From assembly GCA_036522275.1 (NCBI GenBank), contig DATDGC010000018.1, positions 1-16,622 of the forward strand: a stretch of DNA of 16,622 nucleotides, given 5' to 3'. Shown here piece by piece: positions 1 to 6,485 of the stretch. The DNA is from JAHFRG01 sp036522275. GTDB lineage: Bacteria; Pseudomonadota; Gammaproteobacteria; Burkholderiales; JAHFRG01. How positions within the stretch are numbered: the first letter of the stretch is position 1; every line of letters starts with the position of its first letter. Position numbers and translations under genes: made by a program. The notes beneath the pieces are model-generated. The model was not told where the DNA came from, did no database searches, and was given only the letters and a program-made list of their open reading frames with translations.

Positions 1-828
1 CTGTTTGCGGCCGTCAGGCCAGGCTACGGTGGGATTATTCTCTGTATCACCGGCAACTCCGAGCGTCAAAATCATGTCCCATTTGACTGGCCCATGCTTT
101 GTCCGGTCAATCAATGCCTGTTCGAGGAAATTCGGAGGCGAGGTTTTCAATTCATCATCGGACAGCCGCTTCTCGCCATCCTGCGGTACGAAGCGCCAAC
201 GCACCAGCGAGGTCTTGTTGTCGCGGTTAATAAACTTGAAGGTGTGAATGCCAAAGTAGGTGCTGGTGGCGTAGCTCACCGGTGGGTTGTTACTGGCCAG
301 GAATTCCGTCTGCGCTAAATTGTCCGGATGACTCGTCCTGAAAGCCTTAATCTTCTCAGGGTCGGGCTTGCCCGTCGCGAGGTCAGGCTTCATTGCGATC
401 ATCAGGTCGAGAAAGGTGCGTGGATTCGAGGCACCGAAGATCGGGGTGTTCAGCATGGTCATATGCTGCAGGCCGCCGTCGGGCAGCCTGAACTCCAAGG
501 CCATGCCACGGGCACTTTTTGCCGTGTCTGGCGCCTTAGGATTGCCGCCGGCCAGCGAAAAACGGGCGACGACCGGAACGCGCTTCCCCGAAAACAGTGC
601 CGAACGAGAATAGCCTGCTGCGTCGGGTGATCCGATGAACTCGCCAAGCGCACACGTCCCCTTGGTGTGGTTGCGACGTTCACCCGGCGTGACACCGAAG
701 GTACCCTCGATGGCGGCGACCACCTGATCAGCGGTCACCTCTTCCTGCGCAGCCATACCCAACGGAGCGCCGAGTGCCAGTACGCTGGCAAGCAGCCATT
801 GCCTCAATTTGTTCTTCTGCATGTCCAT
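1..828 (-). CDS. Catalase-related peroxidase, secreted, partial (C-terminus beyond window)
   Basis: The visible 276 codons run to the window edge. Residues 1-27 look like a Sec signal peptide: basic start, hydrophobic stretch around 11-22, and an AA cleavage zone before QEE. The mature part carries the catalase fold signatures: the distal heme histidine in RRNHTKG (His54) and the catalytic asparagine in MLNTPIF (Asn127). The heme-ligand tyrosine would lie in the missing part. The family (small heme catalase-like peroxidases of the SrpA type, about 320-350 residues) reduces hydrogen or organic peroxides; a periplasmic site is inferred from the signal peptide. Two in-frame ATGs lie two codons apart (828 and 822); neither has a strong Shine-Dalgarno, so the exact start is open. 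It reads away from the integrase module and may be cargo of the element or neighbouring backbone. Confidence 0.88.
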   Translation of the reverse strand, partial: MDMQKNKLRQWLLASVLALGAPLGMAAQEEVTADQVVAAIEGTFGVTPGERRNHTKGTCALGEFIGSPDAAGYSRSALFSGKRVPVVARFSLAGGNPKAPDTAKSARGMALEFRLPDGGLQHMTMLNTPIFGASNPRTFLDLMIAMKPDLATGKPDPEKIKAFRTSHPDNLAQTEFLASNNPPVSYATSTYFGIHTFKFINRDNKTSLVRWRFVPQDGEKRLSDDELKTSPPNFLEQALIDRTKHGPVKWDMILTLGVAGDTENNPTVAWPDGRKQ

Positions 829-874
829 TGCTTTCGTTTGTAGGAGTTGCGTTCTGTTATTTGGGTTCGATTTG

Positions 875-903
875 ATTATAGACAAGCTTGCGAAACGTGC
901 CAG
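875..903 (-). promoter_or_regulatory. Likely sigma-70 promoter of the catalase-like gene
   Basis: On the minus strand a perfect -10 hexamer TATAAT (880-875) sits 17 nt downstream of CTGGCA (903-898), a 4 of 6 match to the -35 box. Transcription would begin near 868, giving a leader of about 40 nt. Spacing and position fit well, but no operator was recognised. Confidence 0.5.
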
Positions 904-1125
904 CTCGGTCTTGTTGATTCCGGCTAACAGCGCGTAAGCATCCTGAAGTGCTTCATTCACATGAGTCTAGCCAATTGGGTGATCCATACAGTGATTTTGA
1001 TTGGCATGATCTCAATTCGCTCTTTTTATTATGGGCTTCTGGATTTGCCAATGTCCAGTATCTGGAAACGCGACCGTCCGGTATGGGTCGATAGCCGACA
1101 TTGAGTGCCCCCTCCTGCGCTGGCA

Positions 1126-1180
1126 GTAGATCAAATGTAGGTGAAATGTAGATAAAACGTAGATAAACAGTAGTCATTTT
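1126..1180 (+). repeat. 11-bp direct-repeat array A, phased A-tracts
   Basis: Units begin at exactly 1126, 1137, 1148, 1159 and 1170, each opening with GTAG. The first four read GTAGATCAAAT, GTAGGTGAAAT, GTAGATAAAAC and GTAGATAAACA; the fifth keeps only GTAG. Each of the first four carries an AAA or AAAA run in the same place, so A-tracts recur once per helical turn on the plus strand. This is read directly; protein binding or curvature is inferred. Confidence 0.85.
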
Positions 1181-1199
1181 GAGCCGGCAAACGGAACGT

Positions 1200-1225
1200 T
1201 CTCCCCGTATAATTAAATAGGGAGA
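1200..1225. promoter_or_regulatory. Inverted repeat enclosing a TATAAT
   Basis: TCTCCC at 1200-1205 and GGGAGA at 1220-1225 form a perfect 6-bp inverted repeat around an AT-rich centre with TATAAT at 1208-1213. A -10 box inside a dyad would suit a repressible promoter, but there is no well-spaced -35 box and no clear gene for 400 bases downstream. It lies between the two 11-bp arrays. Confidence 0.3.
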
Positions 1226-1384
1226 TTTGGCTGCAAATAAGCGTCAACACCCGCACATACACCGGCACGAAACAGCAGCAATCAGCTTAGGTGGATGTCC
1301 GCCCAACGAGTGCAGGCTAAACGGTAATTCGGTAGCTGTGCCGGTAGTCTATTTCGTTGGCTTGTATTCGATCTGTGGTGCGCT

Positions 1385-1472
1385 GTAGTAGGTTCGCACT
1401 GTTTCCGTACTAGTTTCGTACTAGTTTTGTACTAGTTTTGTTCTGGGTTTGTAGTAGGTTTGTAGCGGGTTT
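1385..1472 (+). repeat. 11-bp direct-repeat array B, phased T-tracts
   Basis: Eight units start at 1385, 1396, 1407, 1418, 1429, 1440, 1451 and 1462 without a phase slip. The best units are GTACTAGTTTT (1418 and 1429) and GTACTAGTTTC (1407); diverged ones include GTAGTAGGTTT (1451) and GTAGCGGGTTT (1462). The second unit, GCACTGTTTCC, is the most worn. Each unit ends in a TTT run, so T-tracts recur every 11 bp, with the A-tract strand opposite to array A. The array ends 141 bp before the ATG of the unrecognised 258-residue ORF. Confidence 0.88.
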
Positions 1473-1613
1473 TGTAGTCAAATTCTATGAAATTCCAGCA
1501 CTACAACAGGTGCATTTACACACCTCGTGCAAGCACAAAATCACTCGGAACGATGTTTTGAACGTGGTTCCCGGAACTTTTCTCCCTGCAAAACCTTGCT
1601 CTAAAATGCCGCT

Positions 1614-2390
1614 ATGGTTTCTTATCTGGGATCCCTGCCTCCGATCGTGGCTGAATACGCCAGGGAAGTGCTGAAGCAAGATCTGGATCAGGCCACCCGC
1701 GAACGCTTGATCCGCCTGGTTACGGAATCGGAGATGGGTAAAGTCTGGAAAGTGATCTCCCGGTGCGAAGTTGACAACCCGTTCGTCTTTCGCGAGTACG
1801 TGCGCATAGCGGTTTTGAGCCCGAACTTGGCTACAAGCAAAAAACTTAATCGCGGACCTTCAGCAGCGGTTGAGCGTCGTACATTCCAGAAGGTAGCCCG
1901 GTTACTGCGCAAAATCTTTGATGAGCTCGCAAAACTGAGTGAGACAAAATCGAATCCAGCCGAAGGTCTGAATCGCCTCCTTCACGCCTTACACCGAGCT
2001 GAGTTGGAGTCGTTCGCAAACGGCAGGTCTCATGCACTTCGGCGACTGGCGAGCCTGCGCATCGCCTTGGATGATATGGAGGGCACGACGGGTTTGGATA
2101 ATGCATTAGGCATGTTCTGGCGCGCAGCCGAAGCCGCCGCCCTTGCTCCCCCGCCTGCCGGGCCGCGGAAGAAAGGCGCCGTCAACGCCGCCCGTACCGC
2201 GTATGTGCAAGAACTCTCGAACTTCGTTCGCCACCACTTCAACAAGCCTCTCTACCAGGTCGTGGCGACCACCACGAACGTGGCATTTAATGAATTCCAA
2301 AACCCTGTTACGCCTGACCTCATCCGCAAGCTCACTGCGCCTTTCCGGAAGGTTTCTTCCAAAAAAAAGAAGAAATCTTCTGCGACTTAG
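1614..2390 (+). CDS. Unrecognised basic protein of the integrative element (258 aa)
   Basis: I do not recognise this family. The protein looks soluble, largely helical and basic, with no signal peptide or membrane segment. Arg/Lys/Glu-rich helices fill residues 1-170, a Pro/Ala linker lies near 177-187, and the tail is lysine-rich (five Lys in a row near 250-254), encoded partly by an A8 run. It precedes the HTH and integrase genes on the same strand, 51 nt upstream of the HTH start, so it probably belongs to the same element. No Shine-Dalgarno precedes ATG 1614, but a TAAAAT box at 1602-1607 would place the transcript start at or next to the ATG, so a leaderless message is possible. A DNA-binding role at the upstream 11-bp arrays is conceivable but unproven. 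Confidence 0.7.
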   Translation: MVSYLGSLPPIVAEYAREVLKQDLDQATRERLIRLVTESEMGKVWKVISRCEVDNPFVFREYVRIAVLSPNLATSKKLNRGPSAAVERRTFQKVARLLRKIFDELAKLSETKSNPAEGLNRLLHALHRAELESFANGRSHALRRLASLRIALDDMEGTTGLDNALGMFWRAAEAAALAPPPAGPRKKGAVNAARTAYVQELSNFVRHHFNKPLYQVVATTTNVAFNEFQNPVTPDLIRKLTAPFRKVSSKKKKKSSAT

Positions 2391-2411
2391 TAAATCTCTT
2401 TTTTGCATAAT

Positions 2412-2434
2412 CCCAACAGTTTTTAACTGTGGGG
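2412..2434 (+). promoter_or_regulatory. Hairpin covering the ribosome site of the HTH gene
   Basis: CCCAACAGT (2412-2420) pairs with ACTGTGGGG (2426-2434) around the loop TTTTA: eight base pairs and one A-G mismatch. The GGGGA that is the only candidate Shine-Dalgarno for TTG 2442 lies in its 3' arm. It could lower translation of the HTH gene or serve as a binding dyad. There is no U-tract after the stem, so a terminator is unlikely. Confidence 0.45.
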
Positions 2435-2441
2435 ATATGGA

Positions 2442-2798
2442 TTGAGTACTGACAGACAACGCTTTAGGTTGCCCTTGCCGCCGATTCGGTGTCTTTCCAA
2501 GGAACAAGCCGCCAAGTATTTAGGGATTGGCGTCACTCTGCTAACAGAACTGGGCGTTCCCTGTATCAAGCTTGGTCGGCGTTCCGTCTATGACAAAGTT
2601 GACTTAGACAATTGGCTCATCGAATATAAGCAGCGAGGGCGGGCCGGAAAGGAGGTAAGTAATCAATGGCCCGTGAAACTGGAATCCACCGGCGCAAGGA
2701 TTCGCGCTTCTGGTGGATCGATTGTGTCTTACCCAACGGCAGGCGAATACGCCAGAGCACTGGGACTGAATACCGACAGGAAGCTGAAGCGTTCTTAG
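2442..2798 (+). CDS. Small excisionase/AlpA-like helix-turn-helix protein
   Basis: Residues about 17-65 form a MerR/AlpA-type HTH as found in excisionases and prophage regulators: LSKEQAAKYLGIG, then a short turn, IKLGRRSVYDKVDLDNWL, and a basic end. Such proteins bend DNA at attachment sites or regulate integrase genes. The start is TTG at 2442, preceded by GGGGA with usable spacing; the ATG a few bases upstream is followed by a stop. The ORF runs 133 nt into the integrase gene in another frame, so the last 44 or so residues probably carry no domain. The order HTH then integrase is typical of element ends beside tRNAs. The HTH call is good; excisionase versus regulator cannot be decided here. 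Confidence 0.72.
   Translation: MSTDRQRFRLPLPPIRCLSKEQAAKYLGIGVTLLTELGVPCIKLGRRSVYDKVDLDNWLIEYKQRGRAGKEVSNQWPVKLESTGARIRASGGSIVSYPTAGEYARALGLNTDRKLKRS
2649..2656 (+). promoter_or_regulatory. Strong Shine-Dalgarno of the integrase gene
   Basis: AAGGAGGT, a perfect anti-SD match, ends 9 nt before ATG 2666. It lies inside the HTH reading frame and fixes the integrase start, because the integrase frame has a TAA at 2660-2662 just upstream. Integrase translation therefore does not depend on the HTH stop codon. Confidence 0.8.
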
Positions 2799-3730
2799 CG
2801 AAACTAAAGCACGACGCTCATCGTGAAAGCTTTCTCGGGATCAAACCCAAGCGCTCTTGGCAGGATGCTGTTGTCCGGTATCTCGTTGTTAAATCGAATC
2901 TGCGAAGTATCGAGGATGTAAAACGGATTTGCCGAAAGCTCGATCCTTATCTGGGTTCGCTGTCACTGGATCAGATTACCGGAGATATTCTCTCGGAAAT
3001 CATCCAACGCGAACTGGGTAAGGGTAATAAACCGGCGACTGTCAACCGCTACCTCGCGCTGATTCGCTGCTTGCTGCGCATGGCGCGCGACGAATGGCAG
3101 TGGATCGTGGGTTTTCCGAAGATTCGATTGCTGACCGGTGAGGTCGAGCGCGATAGGTGGCTGACTCGAGAAGAGGCGAAGCGGTTGATTGCAGTTTGCC
3201 CTTCTCATTTGGCTGCTTTAGTTCGCTTCGCTCTTGCCACCGGTTGTCGTGCTAGCGAGATTACCGGCTTGGAATGGAACCGTGTCGATTTGGAACGTAA
3301 AACGGCATGGCTTAACCAGACCAAGAATGGAACGCCGAGAGGCGTCCCGCTTAACCGCGATGGTGTCGCCGTATTGGAGGAACAGCGCGGCAGGCATCCG
3401 CGGTTCTGCTTTACTTATCGAGGTAAGCCGATCACTTGGGAAATCACCAACAATGCTTGGCATACCGCCTTAAAGAAAGCAGGGATTGAAGATTTCCGCT
3501 TCCATGATCTCAGGCATACATGGGCGTCATGGCATCGTCAGGCTGGCACGAGCTGCGATGAGCTCAAGGAATTGGGCGGCTGGAAATCGCGCGTCATGGT
3601 GGATCGTTACGCGAAGTATGCAACGGAGCATCTGACGGTTGCAGCGGCACGAATCGAATACGGGCGCGGTGGAAATATCATCCATCTCCCCACGTTTTCC
3701 CCACGGCAAAAAAAGCAAGGGGCTAGTTAG
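2666..3730 (+). CDS. Tyrosine recombinase / phage-type integrase
   Basis: This 354-residue site-specific recombinase should integrate and excise the element at the adjacent tRNA-Lys. The N-terminus (GIHRR, FWWID, NGRRIRQSTGT) is the AP2/arm-binding type, followed by a SAM-like core-binding domain near 65-160. The catalytic domain holds the expected residues: Arg in TGCRASEI, Lys in TKNGTPRG, HxxR in HDLRHTW, the His/Trp position in LGGWKS, and nucleophile Tyr in MVDRYAKY. Length and set are complete, so it is probably active. The start is fixed by a strong Shine-Dalgarno. The gene overlaps the HTH ORF by 133 nt and ends 22 nt from the 3' end of the tRNA, pointing into it, as expected for an int gene at a tRNA attachment site. 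Confidence 0.95.
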   Translation: MARETGIHRRKDSRFWWIDCVLPNGRRIRQSTGTEYRQEAEAFLAKLKHDAHRESFLGIKPKRSWQDAVVRYLVVKSNLRSIEDVKRICRKLDPYLGSLSLDQITGDILSEIIQRELGKGNKPATVNRYLALIRCLLRMARDEWQWIVGFPKIRLLTGEVERDRWLTREEAKRLIAVCPSHLAALVRFALATGCRASEITGLEWNRVDLERKTAWLNQTKNGTPRGVPLNRDGVAVLEEQRGRHPRFCFTYRGKPITWEITNNAWHTALKKAGIEDFRFHDLRHTWASWHRQAGTSCDELKELGGWKSRVMVDRYAKYATEHLTVAAARIEYGRGGNIIHLPTFSPRQKKQGAS

Positions 3731-3739
3731 TTCGCTAAC
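3726..3739 (+). terminator. Short UUCG-tetraloop hairpin at the integrase stop codon
   Basis: GTTAG-TTCG-CTAAC is a 5-bp stem with the very stable UUCG loop; its 5' arm contains the integrase TAG. No T-run follows, so intrinsic termination is doubtful. It might protect the 3' end or help keep transcription out of the tRNA, which lies on the opposite strand. Confidence 0.3.
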
Positions 3740-3752
3740 CTCTTGATGTGAA

Positions 3753-3800
3753 TGGTAGGCCGTGGCGGATTCGAACCGCCGACCAACGGATTAAAAGTCC
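3753..3800. other. Probable attachment site (att) in the 3' half of tRNA-Lys
   Basis: Elements with an integrase pointing into a tRNA 3' end usually recombine in the T-arm or anticodon region and restore the 3' end. The acceptor wobbles fit this. I searched for the T-arm block (TGGCGGATTCGAAC on the plus strand) elsewhere in the window and found no copy, so the other att site should lie left of position 1. The right limit given here is approximate. Confidence 0.5.
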
Positions 3801-3829
3801 GCTGCTCTACCAGGCTGAGCTAACGACCC
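3753..3829 (-). tRNA. tRNA-Lys(UUU)
   Basis: The minus strand folds into a full cloverleaf of 77 nt including an encoded CCA (3755-3753). The D-arm reads AGCTCAGCCTGGTAGAGC, the anticodon stem GCGGA/TCCGT with loop CTTTTAA gives anticodon UUU, and the T-arm is GGCGG-TTCGAAT-CCGCC. Acceptor strands GGGTCGT and ACGGCCT pair throughout, but with G1-U72 and U4-G69 wobbles where Watson-Crick pairs are usual (the expected strand would be ACGACCC). The integrase lies beside its 3' end, so the 3' part was probably replaced by element DNA on integration. It may still function, as no pair is lost. Confidence 0.95.
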
Positions 3830-3920
3830 AAAATAAAACAAATAAAACGTTGAATTTTATATTTTCCGCGCATTCAGCGCAACTAAACTTGCGTGCCCAA
3901 TCGTGTGCCGGCTTGGCGAA

Positions 3921-5042
3921 TCATGTTTCCCGCAGCATTTTCCAATATTGGTATTTCATGGTCAGCGCAGCGCCCGCCACGATGGCGAAGAAGGAGATGA
4001 TTGAGCCCAGCGCCAGAGTGGAAAAACCGGAAATTCCCTGCCCTATGGTGCAACCCAGCGTAGTCACGCCGCCGAAACCCATCAGCACTCCGCCCAACAT
4101 GTGGTTGGCAGTATCCTTGGCATCGCGGAATCCTTCCAAGCGGAAATTTTTGCTAGCAATGGCATAGGCGAACGAACCGGCAATCACGCCGATAACCGCA
4201 GCAACGCCAAAGCTTGCGTGCAGCGAGCTGTCGCTCCACAACATCAAAAGCTCAAGACTGTAGCCAAGCGGCGCAACAAAACTTAACGATTCGGCGGCGC
4301 GGCTGTTGGTGCCGAAGAAAGTCATCTCCAACGTATCGGGATTCTCGGCATAACCGATATGGCCGGTGACATACCAGCCGCCCACCACCACCAGACCCAC
4401 CACCACGCCGGCAAGAATGTATTCCCGGTTGCTGCGGAAACGGTTATCGCTGAAAACAAAAGCCAGAATCGCCGCAGCAAGAATTGCGGCCACTGCAATC
4501 TGCAAATTATGTTTACCGATTCCTGTCACTCCCGACAGCAGCGAAGGCAGGTCCTGTCCGGATATCCCGTAAGAAAGAAAGTTAACCGCCACCGGCTGGA
4601 TATAAGCTATTCGCCACACGCCAAACAGCCCTTTCAGCGTCATGTAGGCGGAAATTCCCAAGAACATGAACACCACCAGCGATTTCAGGTTGCCGCCGCC
4701 GATGCGTATCAGGGTTTTGCTGCCGCAGCCGGAACCGAGCGTCATGCCGACACCGAACAAGAGGCCGCCGAGGATATGCGCAAACCAGGTGAAGTTGGGC
4801 GTTTGATAAATGGATTTGGACAAATCCACGTATCCCAGCAAGTGCAAGGCATTGGCGCCGAGAATGGCCACCGCGATGGACAAAAGCCACATGCGCATGC
4901 GCCCCCAGTCACCCATGTTGACCAGATCGGACACTGCGCCCATGGTGCAGAAATTGGCTTTATGCCCCACCGCGCCGAAGATGAACGCCAGCGCAAAGCC
5001 GCCCCACGCAACGGTACCCGCCAGATCAGCACTTGCCTGCAT
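3921..5042 (-). CDS. YeeE/YedE-family sulfur-compound (thiosulfate-type) transporter
   Basis: This 373-residue inner-membrane protein has about nine or ten hydrophobic helices and the duplicated YeeE/YedE layout. The three conserved cysteines of the family's substrate path are present: NFCTMG (Cys32), GSGCGSK (Cys106) and LGCTIGQG (Cys331). Characterised members import thiosulfate for sulfur assimilation; whether this one carries thiosulfate or another reduced sulfur compound cannot be told. The usual TusA-like sulfur carrier partner (YeeD) is not next to it. It follows queC by 62 nt on the same strand and could be read through from it. The ATG has no strong Shine-Dalgarno, and I see no upstream alternative start in frame. 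No clear terminator lies between it and the tRNA. Confidence 0.88.
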   Translation of the reverse strand: MQASADLAGTVAWGGFALAFIFGAVGHKANFCTMGAVSDLVNMGDWGRMRMWLLSIAVAILGANALHLLGYVDLSKSIYQTPNFTWFAHILGGLLFGVGMTLGSGCGSKTLIRIGGGNLKSLVVFMFLGISAYMTLKGLFGVWRIAYIQPVAVNFLSYGISGQDLPSLLSGVTGIGKHNLQIAVAAILAAAILAFVFSDNRFRSNREYILAGVVVGLVVVGGWYVTGHIGYAENPDTLEMTFFGTNSRAAESLSFVAPLGYSLELLMLWSDSSLHASFGVAAVIGVIAGSFAYAIASKNFRLEGFRDAKDTANHMLGGVLMGFGGVTTLGCTIGQGISGFSTLALGSIISFFAIVAGAALTMKYQYWKMLRET

Positions 5043-5104
5043 GACATCGAGCCCGGAAAAAGTTTAAGAAATTCTAATGCAAATACCGCGCGCTTGAGAG
5101 ATTT

Positions 5105-5782
5105 TTATGATGCCTGGCGATAGCGCGTGGGATCAGGCAAGCCGGCGGCGGCAAAACCGGCACGGCGTAAACGGCAGGAATCACATTGCCCGCACGCCAG
5201 GCCGTCATCGCTTGCCAGGTAGCAGGAAACCGTCAGAGCGAAATCCACACCCAGCGCCGCCCCGCTATGGATGATCTCGGCCTTGGATAAGGCGATGAGA
5301 GGCGCATGAATAGAGAGCGCGCGGCCTTCGACTGCCGCTTTGGTCGCGAGATTCGCCAGCTTCTCGTAGGCGGCGATGTATTCGGGACGGCAATCCGGGT
5401 AGCCGGAATAATCCACCGCGTTGGCGCCGATGAAAATATCCTGGCTTGAGAGCGTCTCCGCCCACGCCAGCGCCAGAGACAACATGATGGTGTTGCGCGC
5501 CGGCACATAAGTCGGCGGAATTCCTGTTGAAGGCGCAAGCGGAACATCAATTGTTTTGTCAGTCAGCGCCGAGCCGCCGAACACGGTGAGATCGAGCGGG
5601 AATATACGATGCTCGAATGCCTGAAGCGCCTTGGCGATGTGCGCGGCGGCGTTAATCTCGGCGCGATGGCGCTGGCCATAATCCACGGTGAGCGCATGGC
5701 ACTGGAATCCCCTGTCTTTGGCGATAGCCAGCGTGGTGGCCGAATCCAGCCCGCCGGACAGAAGTACAACCGCTTTTTGCAT
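5105..5782 (-). CDS. queC: 7-cyano-7-deazaguanine (preQ0) synthase QueC
   Basis: QueC converts 7-carboxy-7-deazaguanine to preQ0 with ATP and ammonia, the last step before the queuosine and deazapurine branches. The N-terminus has the PP-loop SGGLDS (residues 9-14). The C-terminal zinc site is complete with Cys187, Cys197, Cys200 and Cys203. ARNTIM and IGANAVDYSGYPDCRPEY are family signatures. Length (225) is normal. It begins 18 nt after the queE stop on the same strand, so the two consecutive pathway enzymes form an operon. QueD and GCH I, the earlier steps, are not in the window. Confidence 0.96.
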   Translation of the reverse strand: MQKAVVLLSGGLDSATTLAIAKDRGFQCHALTVDYGQRHRAEINAAAHIAKALQAFEHRIFPLDLTVFGGSALTDKTIDVPLAPSTGIPPTYVPARNTIMLSLALAWAETLSSQDIFIGANAVDYSGYPDCRPEYIAAYEKLANLATKAAVEGRALSIHAPLIALSKAEIIHSGAALGVDFALTVSCYLASDDGLACGQCDSCRLRRAGFAAAGLPDPTRYRQAS

Positions 5783-5800
5783 GCGAAGAGATGTACCGGC

Positions 5801-6469
5801 TCAATGACCCGGGGCTTCGCCCCAAAGATGTTTATGCAGCTGAATCTGCATGCGTACCGGAAGACGGTCACGCAAAATCCAGTCTGCCAGGGTTGGTTCG
5901 GCAAGCTTCCGGTAAGCCGGAGAAAACAGCACCGGGCAGATCGCGGCCAGGTTGCGCTTGCGCAGCTGTTCCACAGCCCACTGATAATCCTGCTCATCGC
6001 ACAGCACAAATTTGATTTCGTCCTGCGGCGTGAGATGCGCGAGATTGCTCCACAAATTCTTTTCCACTTCGCCCGAGCCGGGTGTCTTGATGTCGAGTAT
6101 TTTCGATACGCGCGGGTCTGCTTCCGAAACATCCAGAGCACCGCTGGTTTCGAGCGACACCAAATAGCCCGCATCGCACAGTTCGCGCAACAGCAGGAGG
6201 CAATTTTTCTGCGCCAGCGGCTCGCCGCCGGTGACGGTCACATAATGCGCCTGATGCGCGGCGACCTGCGCCATGATTGCGGCGAGCGTCATGACTTCGC
6301 CCCCGTAGAACGCGTACTCGGTATCGCAATAACCGCAGCGCAACGGGCAGCCAGTGAGGCGGACAAACACCGTAGGCAGTCCCACGCGGCTGGTCTCGCC
6401 CTGCAGGGAATAGAAAATTTCGGTGATGCGCAACTGCTCGCGCAGGCGTGTTTCTGAGATTGCAGTCAT
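5801..6469 (-). CDS. queE: 7-carboxy-7-deazaguanine synthase QueE (radical SAM)
   Basis: QueE is the radical SAM enzyme that turns 6-carboxytetrahydropterin into 7-carboxy-7-deazaguanine, the substrate of QueC encoded just downstream. The [4Fe-4S] motif is TGCPLRCGYCDTEYAF (Cys41, Cys45, Cys48; CX3CX2C), followed by the SAM-binding TGGEP near residue 80. ITEIFYSLQGET at the start binds substrate in the family. Length (222) is normal. A 142-bp palindromic repeat separates it from cpoB upstream, so queEC may be read through from the tol operon or have its own promoter; I could not pick one out. Confidence 0.95.
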   Translation of the reverse strand: MTAISETRLREQLRITEIFYSLQGETSRVGLPTVFVRLTGCPLRCGYCDTEYAFYGGEVMTLAAIMAQVAAHQAHYVTVTGGEPLAQKNCLLLLRELCDAGYLVSLETSGALDVSEADPRVSKILDIKTPGSGEVEKNLWSNLAHLTPQDEIKFVLCDEQDYQWAVEQLRKRNLAAICPVLFSPAYRKLAEPTLADWILRDRLPVRMQIQLHKHLWGEAPGH

Positions 6470-6485
6470 TGTTTAACACTAACCC

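Larger units (their letters stand above)
829..1613. other. Gene-less accessory region with repeats
   Basis: I find no convincing gene in these 785 bases. The short ORFs here either overlap the repeat arrays or have no recognisable family. The stretch is AT-richer than the tol-ruv backbone. It holds the catalase promoter at its left end, an 11-bp repeat array at 1126-1180, an inverted repeat around a TATAAT at 1200-1225, a second 11-bp array at 1385-1472, and a candidate -10 box next to the ATG at 1614. It looks like a control or recombination region of the integrative element rather than a decayed gene. Confidence 0.6.

Noticed and set aside
953..1177. 74-codon minus-strand ORF between the catalase gene and array A
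   Set aside because: Its first codons are array A repeats read backward, the rest matches no family I know, and no ribosome site precedes it.
1126..1472. CRISPR array
   Set aside because: The repeats are 11 bp and directly adjoining, with no spacers and no cas genes; they are tandem repeats.
1438..1674. Plus-strand ORF starting in array B
   Set aside because: The start is TTG inside the tandem repeats, and it overlaps the start of the better 258-residue ORF in another frame.
2106..2507. 133-codon minus-strand ORF opposite the 258-residue gene
   Set aside because: No recognisable domain, and it lies antisense to a gene on the same strand as the HTH-int module.
2648..2798. Programmed frameshift fusing HTH and integrase
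   Set aside because: The integrase frame has a TAA at 2660-2662 and its own strong Shine-Dalgarno and ATG, and I see no slippery heptamer in the remaining overlap.
4359..5123. 254-codon plus-strand ORF opposite the YeeE/YedE gene
   Set aside because: A His-rich, low-complexity antisense translation of a clear membrane protein gene.
5609..6457. 282-codon plus-strand ORF across queC and queE
   Set aside because: Antisense to two complete genes with intact catalytic motifs; no domain of its own.
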